Source: Pomphorhynchus laevis
Lineage: Eukaryota; Acanthocephala; Palaeacanthocephala; Echinorhynchida; Pomphorhynchidae
Direction of reading: 5' to 3'
Assembly: GCA_012934845.2 (NCBI GenBank)
Contig: WNNJ02001318.1
Span: 1 to 64,000 of the forward strand
DNA length: 64,000 nucleotides
The position numbers and the translations under genes were made by a program. Of the stretch, positions 11,956-23,300 are shown in pieces; within the stretch, counting starts at the first letter, position 1, and every line of letters begins with the position of its first letter. Under the pieces are notes generated by a model. The model was not told where the DNA came from. It saw nothing but the letters and a program-made list of their open reading frames with translations, and made no database searches.

Positions 11956-13315
11956 GGGTTCCTTTGGATTTACAAACTCCGGTTATAATTCTCATAATAA
12001 AAAGTGGGATACTTCACCATGTTCGAATTTCCGGCCTATATTACGCCTACCGATTGTATATAAAATCATAAAAAGCGTAATTCTGAACAGAATCAGGCCA
12101 TTGTAGTAAATCCAAACAAGAGAAAATCAAGCTGGATTTAGCCGGAACCGAGGATGTATTGATCATGTATTTACCCTACGCGTTCTGATGGATGTCCGTC
12201 AAGAGTATCATCAGCCGTTGGTGTATTTTATCTTGAATTTCAAATTGGCATTTGACCAAGTTAATCGACTAGCCATCCGGAAACTCCTCCATACCTTAGG
12301 TATTCCCACGCGCCCATGTGAACTTATCGGTTCAATGTATGAAAATAATATGTCTGTCGTGCGAGAAGGTAGCTGTATCGGAAGGTCGTTTCCTGTCAGT
12401 TCAGGTGTTCGACAGGGAGGTGTACTGCCACCAGAACTATTCAACATTGTCATTGATCATCTCCTTTAGAAACACTTGACCAGCACAATGAAGGTATACG
12501 CTTGCATCCGAGCAATGTTCTGTTTTCTGATCTGACCTATGCGGATGATGTGGTCGTACTGACAGAATCATCTGATGATGTGCAACGTACAGCAAACCGT
12601 ATAGACGAGGCAGCAAAAAAATGCGGGTTGTACCTTAACATACCGAAATGTAAGCTATTCGTCATAAACTCCCCCACCATGCTCAGCTATTATCGGTGGT
12701 ATAACTATTGAACGGGTACAATCTTTCACTTATCTCGGTTCAATATTTTCTGATGACTATCGATGTAATGGCGACATTCGAAGCCGGATAATAAAAGCTG
12801 GTTCCGCCTTCTCATGTCTAAACTCTCTCTGGCGCGATACCAATGTATCTATTAAAACAAAGGCCCAAATATATTCGTCTGTTGTTCGCCAAGTTCTGTT
12901 GTATGGCTCTGAGTGCTGGCCTGAGAAACTTACCACAAGTACACAGCTTGATGTCTTTGAACGCCGCTGTTTACGCAGAATTGCAAGAATCAATCCGCTC
13001 GATCGCGTATTAAACGCAGAAGTGCATTCAGGATGTTTACTCGGCGTTACCGTATCCGACCTGGTTCGAAAGAATAGACTGCGCTATCTTGGTCATGTAC
13101 TGTGGATGCGAAGAGATAGACTACCTAAGTTAACGTTATACTTGGATCAGGAGGAATCGTTGCGGCGTCCTAGAAGCAATGTTCGTAAGAATTTAAAGAG
13201 AACAATTGAAGACGATGCCAAGAAAATCCTTTTCAACTACTCGAACATTAGCTGGCGCAGATTCAAGCGAAAATGGAGACAAGAACTGGAAATGGTGAAT
13301 TAGAATCGATTGTCC
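11956..13315 (+). mobile_element. RTE-type LINE, 3' part (RT and C-terminal domain), broken
   Basis: Continues the element cut at 8225: ILRLPIVYKIIKSVILNRI (12035-12100), AGFSRNRGCIDHVFTLRVL, LNFKLAFDQVNRLAIRKLL, GVRQGGVLPPELFNIVIDHL (12405-12465), LTYADDVVVLTESSDD (12530), then a C-terminal part ending RYLGHVLWMRRDRLPK and KRTIEDDAKK. Order and motifs are those of RTE reverse transcriptases. There are stops after IDHLL and SYYRWYNY and a few frameshifts. It ends near 13315. Confidence 0.75.
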
Positions 13316-13327
13316 TGGATATATTGT

Positions 13328-13655
13328 AAATTTAATAAATATTTCGTACCTTACCGGAAATATTCCCAAGTGTTTATATCTAGTAAAAAATGATGAAAAA
13401 TATATAACTTGCTAGCAGTTAGTTTACAAAATGTTAAAGAAATTTTTAAATTAATCTAGGAATAAAAAATATTCCCAGAATGTATTAATTAAGTTATTAT
13501 TTAATATATAATAATATTTAAGTTAATGTATGATTTTAAATGTAATGTTATAAAATGATATTTTATTAATAAAAATAAATGTCAATTATCGACTCTTTAG
13601 AAGATATAAACACCTTAGAACTGTAAAAACAAAATTAAAAAAATATAAAATTTCT
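13328..13655. repeat. R4 dispersed repeat, copy 1
   Basis: Starts aataaatatttcgtacctta and includes acttgctagcagttagttta and atcgactctttagaagatat. About 90% or more identical over its main part to 34395-34765, with which it shares order and spacing. No coding content; function unknown. Confidence 0.7.
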
Positions 13656-15040
13656 TATACACTTGTAATTTATATTTTCTATTTACCGATTCTAAATAAA
13701 TACTTATAATTTTTTATAATTACTATTAATTATAATTTATACAGTTTGTATAATTAATAAATTCTCTTATTTGTAGATATTATTAATAAAAGCACAAATT
13801 TACATTAAAAATCAAACCAACAAGGGTTGGTTTGATTGGTAATATTTGCCAATATTATATAAATATTAGCAAATATTTATATAATATATATAATATTTAT
13901 ATAATTGCCTCGATATTCAATATTTTCCGCTGCTTTTAAATTGAGATTTAACATCGACATTTGGTAAGAATTATACTTTTTTGGAACAGAATTATACTTT
14001 GTGTACCGATTTTTCTTATTTGTAATTTGATAAATAATTTATACTTTCGTGTAGAATTGATTGATTTCATTGTATATTTTTTCCTATGAACTTTAGGCCT
14101 TTGTGTGAATTGTAAACACTTTCGATAGTTACGTCATCTTCAAGTCAAGTTGAAGAAAACGTAATGATCGAAAGCTTGTATTATTATAATATTGTATTTT
14201 TATCATGCAACTTATATTTTTGCGCAAAACAAATAATTAATAAATAATTATTTAGCATTTGTTCACACTAATGCTACAATTGGTTTTTACATGAAAGCAA
14301 TCCTTATCTACACAGAAAAGTTTTTATTGCATTTGAATTATTTTTTGTCAATTGTTTCTTATAATTTAGTAATGTTTAACACTTAAATAATGTGTAGTTG
14401 TGATGAAACTAGATTTGGAAATTAATTTAATTTGATTTAGTTATTTGTATAATAAATTTCAATCTTTTGTATACGATTTAATTCTTCTATGAATGTTATT
14501 ATTACATTAGCATTGTTTTGTCGGTTGTAATGCTTAACACTTAAATGATAAGTTTTCGATCATTATGTCCTTTTCATGTCAAATATCAACTCTGTATTCT
14601 ATGTAAGAAACGCGAACGAATCCTGCTACTAAGACACATTCAAAGAACCAAATAAAAGTTTTAGATTTCAGTTGAATTTGTTATTGAATTTATTTGTTCT
14701 GATATGTATATATAGAGAGAGTAATCTAGACGTATTTCTGCCTTTCGGCATTGATATAATAGTTGTATCCAAAACTAATGCCGAGCTAACATCCCCGCGC
14801 TTTATATATTAATTCGAGGCGTAAAATGGATTTTTTCAATCCGAGACTTATGACCTGACCACAATTATTATTATTATCGATGACTATTTATCGTAACTGA
14901 TCAATTATAAGTGATTAATCCTTAATTATAAGTAATTTTTATACATGAATAATAAACATGACAAAACTGTAGTCAAACTCAATAAACTCTGAGTTATTTG
15001 TGTGGGTATGTATATATTGACTTATTTGTGTGGATATAGA
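13656..15040. other. AT-rich stretch with Penelope-like terminal hairpins
   Basis: No gene. At 14116-14174 ctttcgatagttacgt pairs with acgtaatgatcgaaag around an inner ttcaa/ttgaa stem; the 3' side gatcgaaagcttg is the phrase found at ends of Penelope-like elements. A reversed related phrase (ttttcgatcattatgtcctt) occurs at 14550. A partial unit of the 190-bp repeat is at 14720-14765. Confidence 0.45.
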
Positions 15041-15424
15041 CTATAATATGTAATCAGTCTTCTAGATATATTTCTGCCTTTACGGCATTGATATTAAGGT
15101 TGTAAGGTTGATATTAAGGCTGATATTAGGTTTAGTTATTTGTACAATAAAATTAAATCTTTGATAATCTAAGGTTAAAGCTTAATCTAAGGTTAAAGGT
15201 TAAGATTTTGTGTGGGTATGTATATTATGACTATAATATGTAATCAGTCTTCTAGATATATTTCTGCCTTTACGGCATTGATATTAAGGTTGTAAGGTTG
15301 ATATTAAGGCTGATATTAGGTTTAGTTATTTGTACAATAAAATTAAATCTTTGATAATCTAAGGTTAAAGCTTAATCTAAGGTTAAAGGTTAAGATTAAA
15401 TCTAAGGTTATTAAGGTTGATATT
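15041..15424 (+). repeat. 190-bp direct tandem repeat, two copies plus partial third
   Basis: ctataatatgtaatcagtct begins at 15041 and again at 15231; both copies run through tttacggcattgatattaag and gataatctaaggttaaag almost unchanged. A partial repeat of the ttaaggttgatattaggttt part follows to 15424. Inside each unit, shorter 9-12 bp repeats (taaggttgatatt, ctaaggttaaag) recur. Confidence 0.8.
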
Positions 15425-16250
15425 AGGTTTAGTTATTATTTGTATAATAAAATTAAATCTTTGGATAAATATTTAATTCTATTATTATAAAATAAAGAAT
15501 ATTTATCATTTTATAATAATAAATTATTGTATACTACATCATTTTACACCATATCATTTGATAACAATATATTTTATTCAATTATAAACACCATAAAAAG
15601 ATTAGCTTATTTTTGGCAATAAAAATATCACTTCTTACATCATTATACTTCAGTTTTGCTTAACACAAAAACAATGTATAATTATGATAAAACTGGATAT
15701 GAAATTGATTAACAATTTTAGATATAGAGATCTCGTTCAAACCCTTTTTGCATGGTATAATTCGTAATTTTTGCGGAATTAATAATTGCAATGGACTTGT
15801 AAATTTCTGCAATAAAAATATACCTTACTCGCGTATAAAAAATGATCTTTACAATTTTGAACAAGTAAGCAATTTGTACTGCAGCATTCAATACGTACAT
15901 ATTTCCCAATTAGAGTGGTGACATTGCAAGCCAACTAGAACCCGATCACTCTTATTTTAAGTAAGTATATTGTTTTTTCATTATTTTAGTATACTTAGTT
16001 AAGTGCACTTATATTTTGTTTAGTTTTATATTTTGTTGATGTTTAATACTGTTTGTATGAACTGAAACTACATATTTTGTACTATACATAGTAAAATGGA
16101 AGTATCATAATCTTCAAAAGAGTTTTATAATTCAGCAATTTAACTCAGGGCCCATCTTGTTCTCTTAAGGACACACTTGAATCTATTAAAGTCGAATCCA
16201 GAGACCCAATTCACCGAACCGCTGAAACGCGGGTATCTTACACGATGTGT
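15425..16250. other. AT-rich stretch, no gene seen
   Basis: No recognised element. A minus frame of 63 codons at 15718-15909 has no family resemblance. A donor-like gtaagt sits at 15960 without a convincing exon before it. Confidence 0.4.
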
Positions 16251-16950
16251 AAAGATAATGGTGGTTGATTAGTCACAATGGAATAAAATACAAAGATTGC
16301 CAATATCTAACTTTATTTTTCTGCGGTATAATGGAAGGCGATCACCTGTGAATTAGAGAGTTTATAAAAATGATTGGATGAGGCTAACCGGACAATTGCT
16401 CCTAAAAAGAATTGGCTGATGTTTGAGACGACATTCGTACACATGTGTTTTAAAAATAGGGCGTGCTATTATCAGCATATACTATCAGATGTTGATCTCG
16501 CATGTGAGGTTTAAGAAGAATAGTAGAACCGGCAAAATACAAGATTGGGAATAGGGACTAATGAGGCACATTGGTTATTGGTTAGAACTCACCTTGTGGT
16601 ACACCAATAATTGAGTAGAACTGTCGCGCATCATGGATGTCGTAGAAGAACCGCTTGGATTAAATTTCGCCTAATCAAATGGTCGCCGATTTTACCAGCA
16701 AGCACTTTTTCGTAAATGGAAATAAACGAGCTTAGAATCGAAATGGGTTGCAGATCTTTAGGGCATAACTGGTTTCTTTTTGGAAAATATATCCTTCTCG
16801 AAATATAAATTCCTGTAATGTCGGATAGGTAGGTTAACAACATTCTAATGCCGAATCTTGGTGAATAGCCCCATGAGTTAAAAATATCAGTTATCGATAA
16901 GTCAATACTTCTGAAACCACATCAAGAATGGATTGGACGTGACATTGGAG
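16251..16950 (-). mobile_element. Old LINE fragment, reverse transcriptase fingers/palm
   Basis: Minus-strand frames give IYFPKRNQLCPKDLQPISIL then IYEKVLAGKIGDHLIRRNLI (16631-16843), the RPISI...K.LA.R motif of non-LTR reverse transcriptases, followed at lower coordinates by IGVPQGEF (16590) and a YADNS-like stretch (16475-16500). Frames are broken throughout. Possibly the same family as 26100-26815. Confidence 0.5.
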
Positions 16951-17242
16951 TCTTCATAATCGTGTAGGGAGATTGAATCGTCCAAAACTTTGTCAATAAT
17001 ATAATGTTACCTAATACTCCAATCTACCTCGTTGCACTTTGCTTCCAACTGACAAATGTATCTCTTGACTTTCTTCCAGACAAAAGACTGCGAAGGTTGT
17101 AGGCTAGCAATGCATGCCTTAAAATGCCACAATAGTATTTTGATTTCTAAAAATGTTTAAAAAGTGGCAAGTTTGTATTCTGTTTGTAAATTTAATATTT
17201 TGATTTATAAATTCTCAGTAAATTTAATATTCTGCTTTGAAG

Positions 17243-17343
17243 GGATTTGTTGCTTACGAAATTTCCCGAATTTATTGGCTCTGCTTTTCACGTCAACTTA
17301 AACAAAAAGATAGTTTTAACTTCATCGAGATACTCACAAGGCG
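17243..17343 (+). CDS. OGFOD1: OGFOD1-like exon a (approach to the HxD motif)
   Basis: Acceptor ctgctttgaag and donor gcg|gtatgt. It reads DLLLTKFPEFIGSAF then a segment ending LTSSRYSQG and matches the human stretch LRKILFEDFRSWLSD...AKYEFTD. It enters with 1 nt and leaves with 1 nt (33 codons between). The last G joins AT of the next exon to make the Asp before YLLCHND. Confidence 0.75.
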
Positions 17344-20300
17344 GTATGTTCATTATATTGTTTAGTTATAATAGCAGTAATAGTAATATATAAATATTAT
17401 AAATATATAAATAGTATAATATAAATAGCAGTAATATTTAATTCAACACATTTAAATAATATTAAATAATTAAATATGTATTCATATTTATTATAAAATA
17501 TTCAATTCTTATAACCTGTGATTTCATTCTATAGATCTGAAACTAATCAAATTGCATAATAAGTTAGAAAATATAAAATGTCGGCTTGAGTTTACAGTCG
17601 AGAAGTTATTGTTTACAAACAGTCATTTCGGAAAAGCAGAAATTATTCAAAATATTTCATTTATAAAAAGGTTTGCGACAAATAAATTTCCTAATGACTG
17701 TTTCAACAAATAATACAATAATCGAATTCTGTTTCGAGCAGTTCGTTTAGAATACACTATATGAAAATTCTGCGCGGAAACAAACAATAAACGAAGCAAG
17801 AATTCAATTTTATCCTTCTCTGCTAATTTATCCTACTCTCTTATATTCTACAAATTTAGGAGTGTTCTATATCGTATTGCTGATTTATCAAAATAAATTT
17901 TCATACATCGTTTAATTAAAAGTCAGAATTTTATTTATACGTCCAAAGCTTTTATTCACTTTCTCTGGAAGTAGGAAGAAAAAGAAACAATCTATTAGTG
18001 AGATAGTTTTGAATAAATACCAAAATTTCTGAAATTTCTTTCTTGAACTTGTGCAAAGAAAATTTTGCGTTTCTATTTATCAAAGAATTCTTTATGTCAG
18101 CTATGTTTCTTATCTAATACAAAATAATACTTTGACCTTCACTACTAGACAAGTTACACTGGTTTAATTGTGCAATACACGCGGTATCGATTAAAAAGTT
18201 TTTGAAAAACTTTAATATATAAATATATATAAATATTAATGATGGCTCATATATATACATAAATGTATATCTACACCATTGGAGCAGCTACCCTAGTGGA
18301 TGCAACGTTAAATCGCGATACAGACGTCCTGAATGATGTGCTGAGTAAACAACGGTTCAGGATTTCTTACGAAATGCGTCATTTGTATAAAATGGTGTTG
18401 CTTGATAGACTGAACTTCGATCTACGACTTTCAGGCATCATGTCACTTCTAGATGACCACTTTAGCACCGAAGTGATGGATAGCCCACCAACACTCATTA
18501 GTAGAATGAAGTACCCACTGGTCGTTTCGGTTGCCTGTGTGACATTGTGAATAAAGGCTTTTCCGACACTTTGCTTCATATTTTGAGGCTTACGCTCTTT
18601 ACAAGATCAAATCGATGTGCAAACTATCCTTTTACACTAGTCAGAAAGGATTTCTTACGAAATACGGCATTTATACTAAATGGTGTTTCTTGATAGACTG
18701 AACTTCGATTCACGACTTTCAGTCATTATGTCACTTCTAGACGACTAATGAGTACCCGGCAAGACTCATCAGTAGAATGAAGTACTCACTGGTCGTTTCG
18801 GTTGCCTGTGTGACATTGTGACTAAAGGCGTTCGACACTTTGCTTAATATTCTGAGGCTTACATATTTACCAGATTCAATCGCTGTGCAAACTATCCTTT
18901 TACACTAGTCAGAAAATGTTGCTGAATTGTGGCTGCACTCGTTGGATCCTTAATGTGTACGGCATGTATAATGGTGATGCACGGATGTGCCGAGTAAACA
19001 TGCCGCATTTTGTAAAGAAATCTTTGACCGTTGTTTACTCAGCTCTCCCGTGCACTAATATTATAATGCCGTAAAATTCTAATTTTACAATAGTTTTACT
19101 GATTTTAAAAAATTTATTAACAATTTTAAATAAATTATCGTTTCGTATATACAGTAAAGGATTCTTCTGTATTGCAATTAGTTATTAATAATTCAGAACT
19201 TATATCCAATGATATAATTATCTTATCAAAAGATGTTTAATACAAATCAGTTAATCAGATATTCATTTTGTAAATATTTCAACTAAGTTGGGTTTTTGTT
19301 CTCCTAGTGAATTATTATGTGGATCTATCAAATTGACTTTTAACTTTTTAAATCAATTTAAAAATTATATTCTATCAATTAGATTATCTGTTGTGTCATA
19401 ATGATCTGGTTGGTAAAAATAAGGAATACAGAAAATTCGCTTTTGTTTATTACCTTCAATGTGTAGATTCTGGCGGTGAGCTGGTTTTGTTCCAATCCAA
19501 AGAAGGTGGGTATTTGTATAGTTTTAATTTTTATATACAATATTTATTACATAACACTTTTTTATTTCAAAAACATACAGCGGGAATTCAACCCATTCCA
19601 TATATACATACTGTTTAGTGATTCTTTCATCGTATTTATTGATTTTCCTCGATTCGTTGTATTGGAATGGATCTGACATACTATCGTGAGCATAAGACGG
19701 ATCCAAAGTATTGTGTATGCATACGTCTATGTAGGACCAGTCCGTAATATGTCCAAACAATCCTGTACATTTGATATACGAGCGTGCATCTCGTGTGGTT
19801 GTTGTCTTTTCTAAGATGACATTAGCGTTAATCGGCGTGAGTTGTTGTTCTAATTAGACTTCATGGCATGTTTCCCATAGCATGTTCCCCATCTCAATTG
19901 TCATTGCATTGTGTCGTACGAAAGTATGACCTGCTGATTTACACGAAAGTGCATGTGAGATATCGAAATCTTGACCACAATTGCATTTGCATGGTTCTGA
20001 TTGATTTTTCTAGTTGTATCTGACAGCAAGGGAATCTCTGAATTCGTTCGAGTTCAGAAATAATTTATTGTCTATGTTTCTTGGGTCAAGCCAAGCTGAA
20101 GAGCCGATCCTACTTGCGTTTTCGATGATCGTCAAAAGTTCGTCAGAGGCGAATTTCAAATCATCATATGTCTGGTGGATCCTGTTTTGTTTATCGGCTT
20201 TAATTTCCTGACTTATGAGATCCTGCATTTTTGCGGCTTCCATACCTCCGATTTCCTTCATTGCAGGTTCGCTAACTGAGAGTGAATAATTGTACTCTTG

Positions 20301-23300
20301 TGCAGCACCTCGACAGGGGTCTATTATGTTCAGTCTTCCGTGTTTTCTTGGCATCAAGATTATTTTTTCAATATGTTCACTTCCAGCTTGATTATGCATC
20401 ATATCAGGCAGTGTGTGGTTGAAAAGTAGCTCGCGTAGAGGCTCATACCAGGAGTCCTGTGTTTCCCAAGTTCCTTTGATATACGTGAGCTTATGTTGAG
20501 CGGTCCAAAGATATTTCTTTAAGTCCAAAGATATTTCTTAGTTTTATCTAAGTATGAATCTTCAGAACATGTGTTATCTTCATTTGTAGACCATAGCAGA
20601 CTATATGAACCGGGATCTATTCTTCTGAGTTCATATGATAGCGTGACTGACAAATCTAAAGTGGAAATTCTTAAGATTATATATAAGTTAGTTTTATTCA
20701 TTTAATTTAAAGAAAATCAAAGATCTTAGATTATCGACGAGCCGCCCTAAACGTACAAATTTTAGTATAGAAGATAAAGAAAAACCTTTATTCCGTTACT
20801 CGTGATGATTCACATGGTAGTTAAACATGGCTGGCATACTGTGGCACCTCAACTCCTAAGAATCATTGGAATTGATGTAGAGGGTTTGGATCTCAACAAA
20901 CCAGTCAAGCAATCTCAGTATAAGACAATTAGGCACTAACATCACAAACACAACAGGCTACACAAATAACTCAGAAGATGGCGAATAGTGCAAAGAAACG
21001 CGAACATTGGCCATTTTCGGTCTTCTGTTTTGTTCTTTATAATCGTTTTTATTTGAATTTCTTTCTGTAGCAGCTGGGAAAGTATTTCCTTTTTTTCTTA
21101 AAACAATAATAGGAATAAGGAGCTTGGGGAAGAAACGTAGTTTCTTCTGTATGATGGTTAGTGGAAAACATAGTTTCCATTTGTGAAATGAAAACGATAG
21201 AAATCAAATGTAAGTCAAGCTTATTACTAAAGCAATTAGGTATTATCTTTCCTTTTAAAATAATGACGAAGCCGTATTTTTGCTTGAAGTTCTTCCGGAT
21301 CTTTTCAGTTTGAGGCACTTTGTCCAAATTACGCAAAAAGTCTGTTTATTGTACATCTTTATGTGCTCTTTCGAATGGCGTATACATTTTTTGAGAGAAA
21401 TGCGTTTGTGGCTAAAAAAATTTAATATTTTAATTTTTTCATAATAATTTAAAATTTTATTTTAATTTCAAATTTCAAAGTTAGAAACTTAAAAAATTAT
21501 ATTTAAGTATTTTTCATATATCTTATCAATATACAATGATTTGAGATTTTTTCTATGCTCTCACGAAAAAAACACAATTTTTTTATTTTTTGTTCAAAAA
21601 GTAATTTGAATTTGAAATATCTTAAAATTTTGCAATTATAACATATAATTTTTATTGCGTTATTGTAAACATCACAGTTATATTGACTTAAGTTGAAAAT
21701 ATTAAAATATTTGAATCATTCAAAAAAGAGTTATTTAAAATGTCTTTTCAAAATATGCATATTTTTAAGTTTATTTTAATTTTGGTAAAACAATCGATCC
21801 CCAATAAGACATTAAATCCATTTTGTTGAAACTTATCTTCATTATTCCTTTTATATTCAATTTCCTCCTATCTGCTTGATGTCGGTGGATCTCAACAGTT
21901 GAGGTCTTATTTACTGGAATAGTGAATGAGGTCCCAAATTGTTGATGGTCAGTGACATCAAGCGAAGGGGATGAATGGGGGGTAAATATGTGATTAAACT
22001 ACGCGGTTGCATTTAATAGAACTAAGAGATTCAAAACCGTTTTACTTATAATTTTTTAAAAGGCACAACGGTTGCAAATATTTACCGAATAAATAAAATT
22101 ATTGGCATAGCTTAAAATTCCTTAGACACTCGAATATGGACTCTAATTTATTGTCATTTCGATGACGTCTGTGCCAAATGAATTCGACTAAATATGAGTC
22201 AATCATTGAGCGATGTGTACCCCATCGCTTTCTATTGCCTGATTTAAGCTGGTTCCATGTTGACTCAATTTGTTGAGTATGAATTCCTTCTGAGCTAACA
22301 AAGTCAACTGTGGCAATCGGTCCGACTCCAGGCTTCTTATCTAACGGAATTAGGCGACATGCTGTGTATGCTCTCAATCTGCGAGCGTCGATTTCTTCAG
22401 TAGAGATTTTGATTGTGAAGTCGCATATTGATTTAGTTAATTCCTCAGACGCCTTCCCGTGTGCTGTTAAGAACTTATGCCATGCCTTCATGTCAACTCC
22501 GAAGGACCTGCTGATCCGCGCATTTGTCTCGATGTTGCTGTTATATCTTGGGGTTGGAGGGTATAGAATCTTACGTCATGATGTTCTTTGGCCCCATGTA
22601 GGGTACTCTTCAATACGTATGCAGGATCTGCTGGTGCAGCGCTTGCGTGCAGCTCGTGGAGAATATTTCTTACGGATCTCTCTTTAAGCATCGAGTTAAT
22701 CGAAAGAATACCGCCGGGTGGTCCGACTAGATATTTTGATGCTGTTGCGATTCGCCCATTTTTGCACAAACTTATGATTCTTTTAGTGGCAGCAATTTTC
22801 TTTTGGTTTTTAATAATATCTATCGCGGCCAATTTAATTGCCTGAACGTATCGTGCTTCATTCATCAGCTCTCCACGTCGATTCATCTTCCACTGTTTAA
22901 TTCTCCTCTCCAATGATTTTCTAACGAGGCTTATTTTTCTAGTTGCGATTCTCTGTAGGATGAGTTGACATATGACCATCACCTGTTGCAAAGGATCGTA
23001 GTCTGGCTTGTCGCTGTTAAAGTCTTTGAAGCATGCCGCTATAATATCTAGGAATTCTTCGCTATCGTTGCAGCCGGACAGGTTATGATTGGATGGCTTC
23101 CCACGAAACATTCTGCTCGAGATTGGGTTCGCAGGCGATTGCGTATTTAAGTGTAGTTGTCAGATATAGGCTTGTCGCGATACTCTTTCCTTTTTTTGAT
23201 TGTAAGTAGTTAGTTAACAAGAATGTTTAAACTAAACTTCTCACGTCGTTAGTTGTATGTTATTTATCTCAAACTTTTTATAATAATAGTATTTGTTTTA

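Noticed and set aside
22310-22687. 125-codon plus frame opposite the RT-Merlin chimera
   Set aside because: Shadow of the minus-strand frames with clear protein matches.
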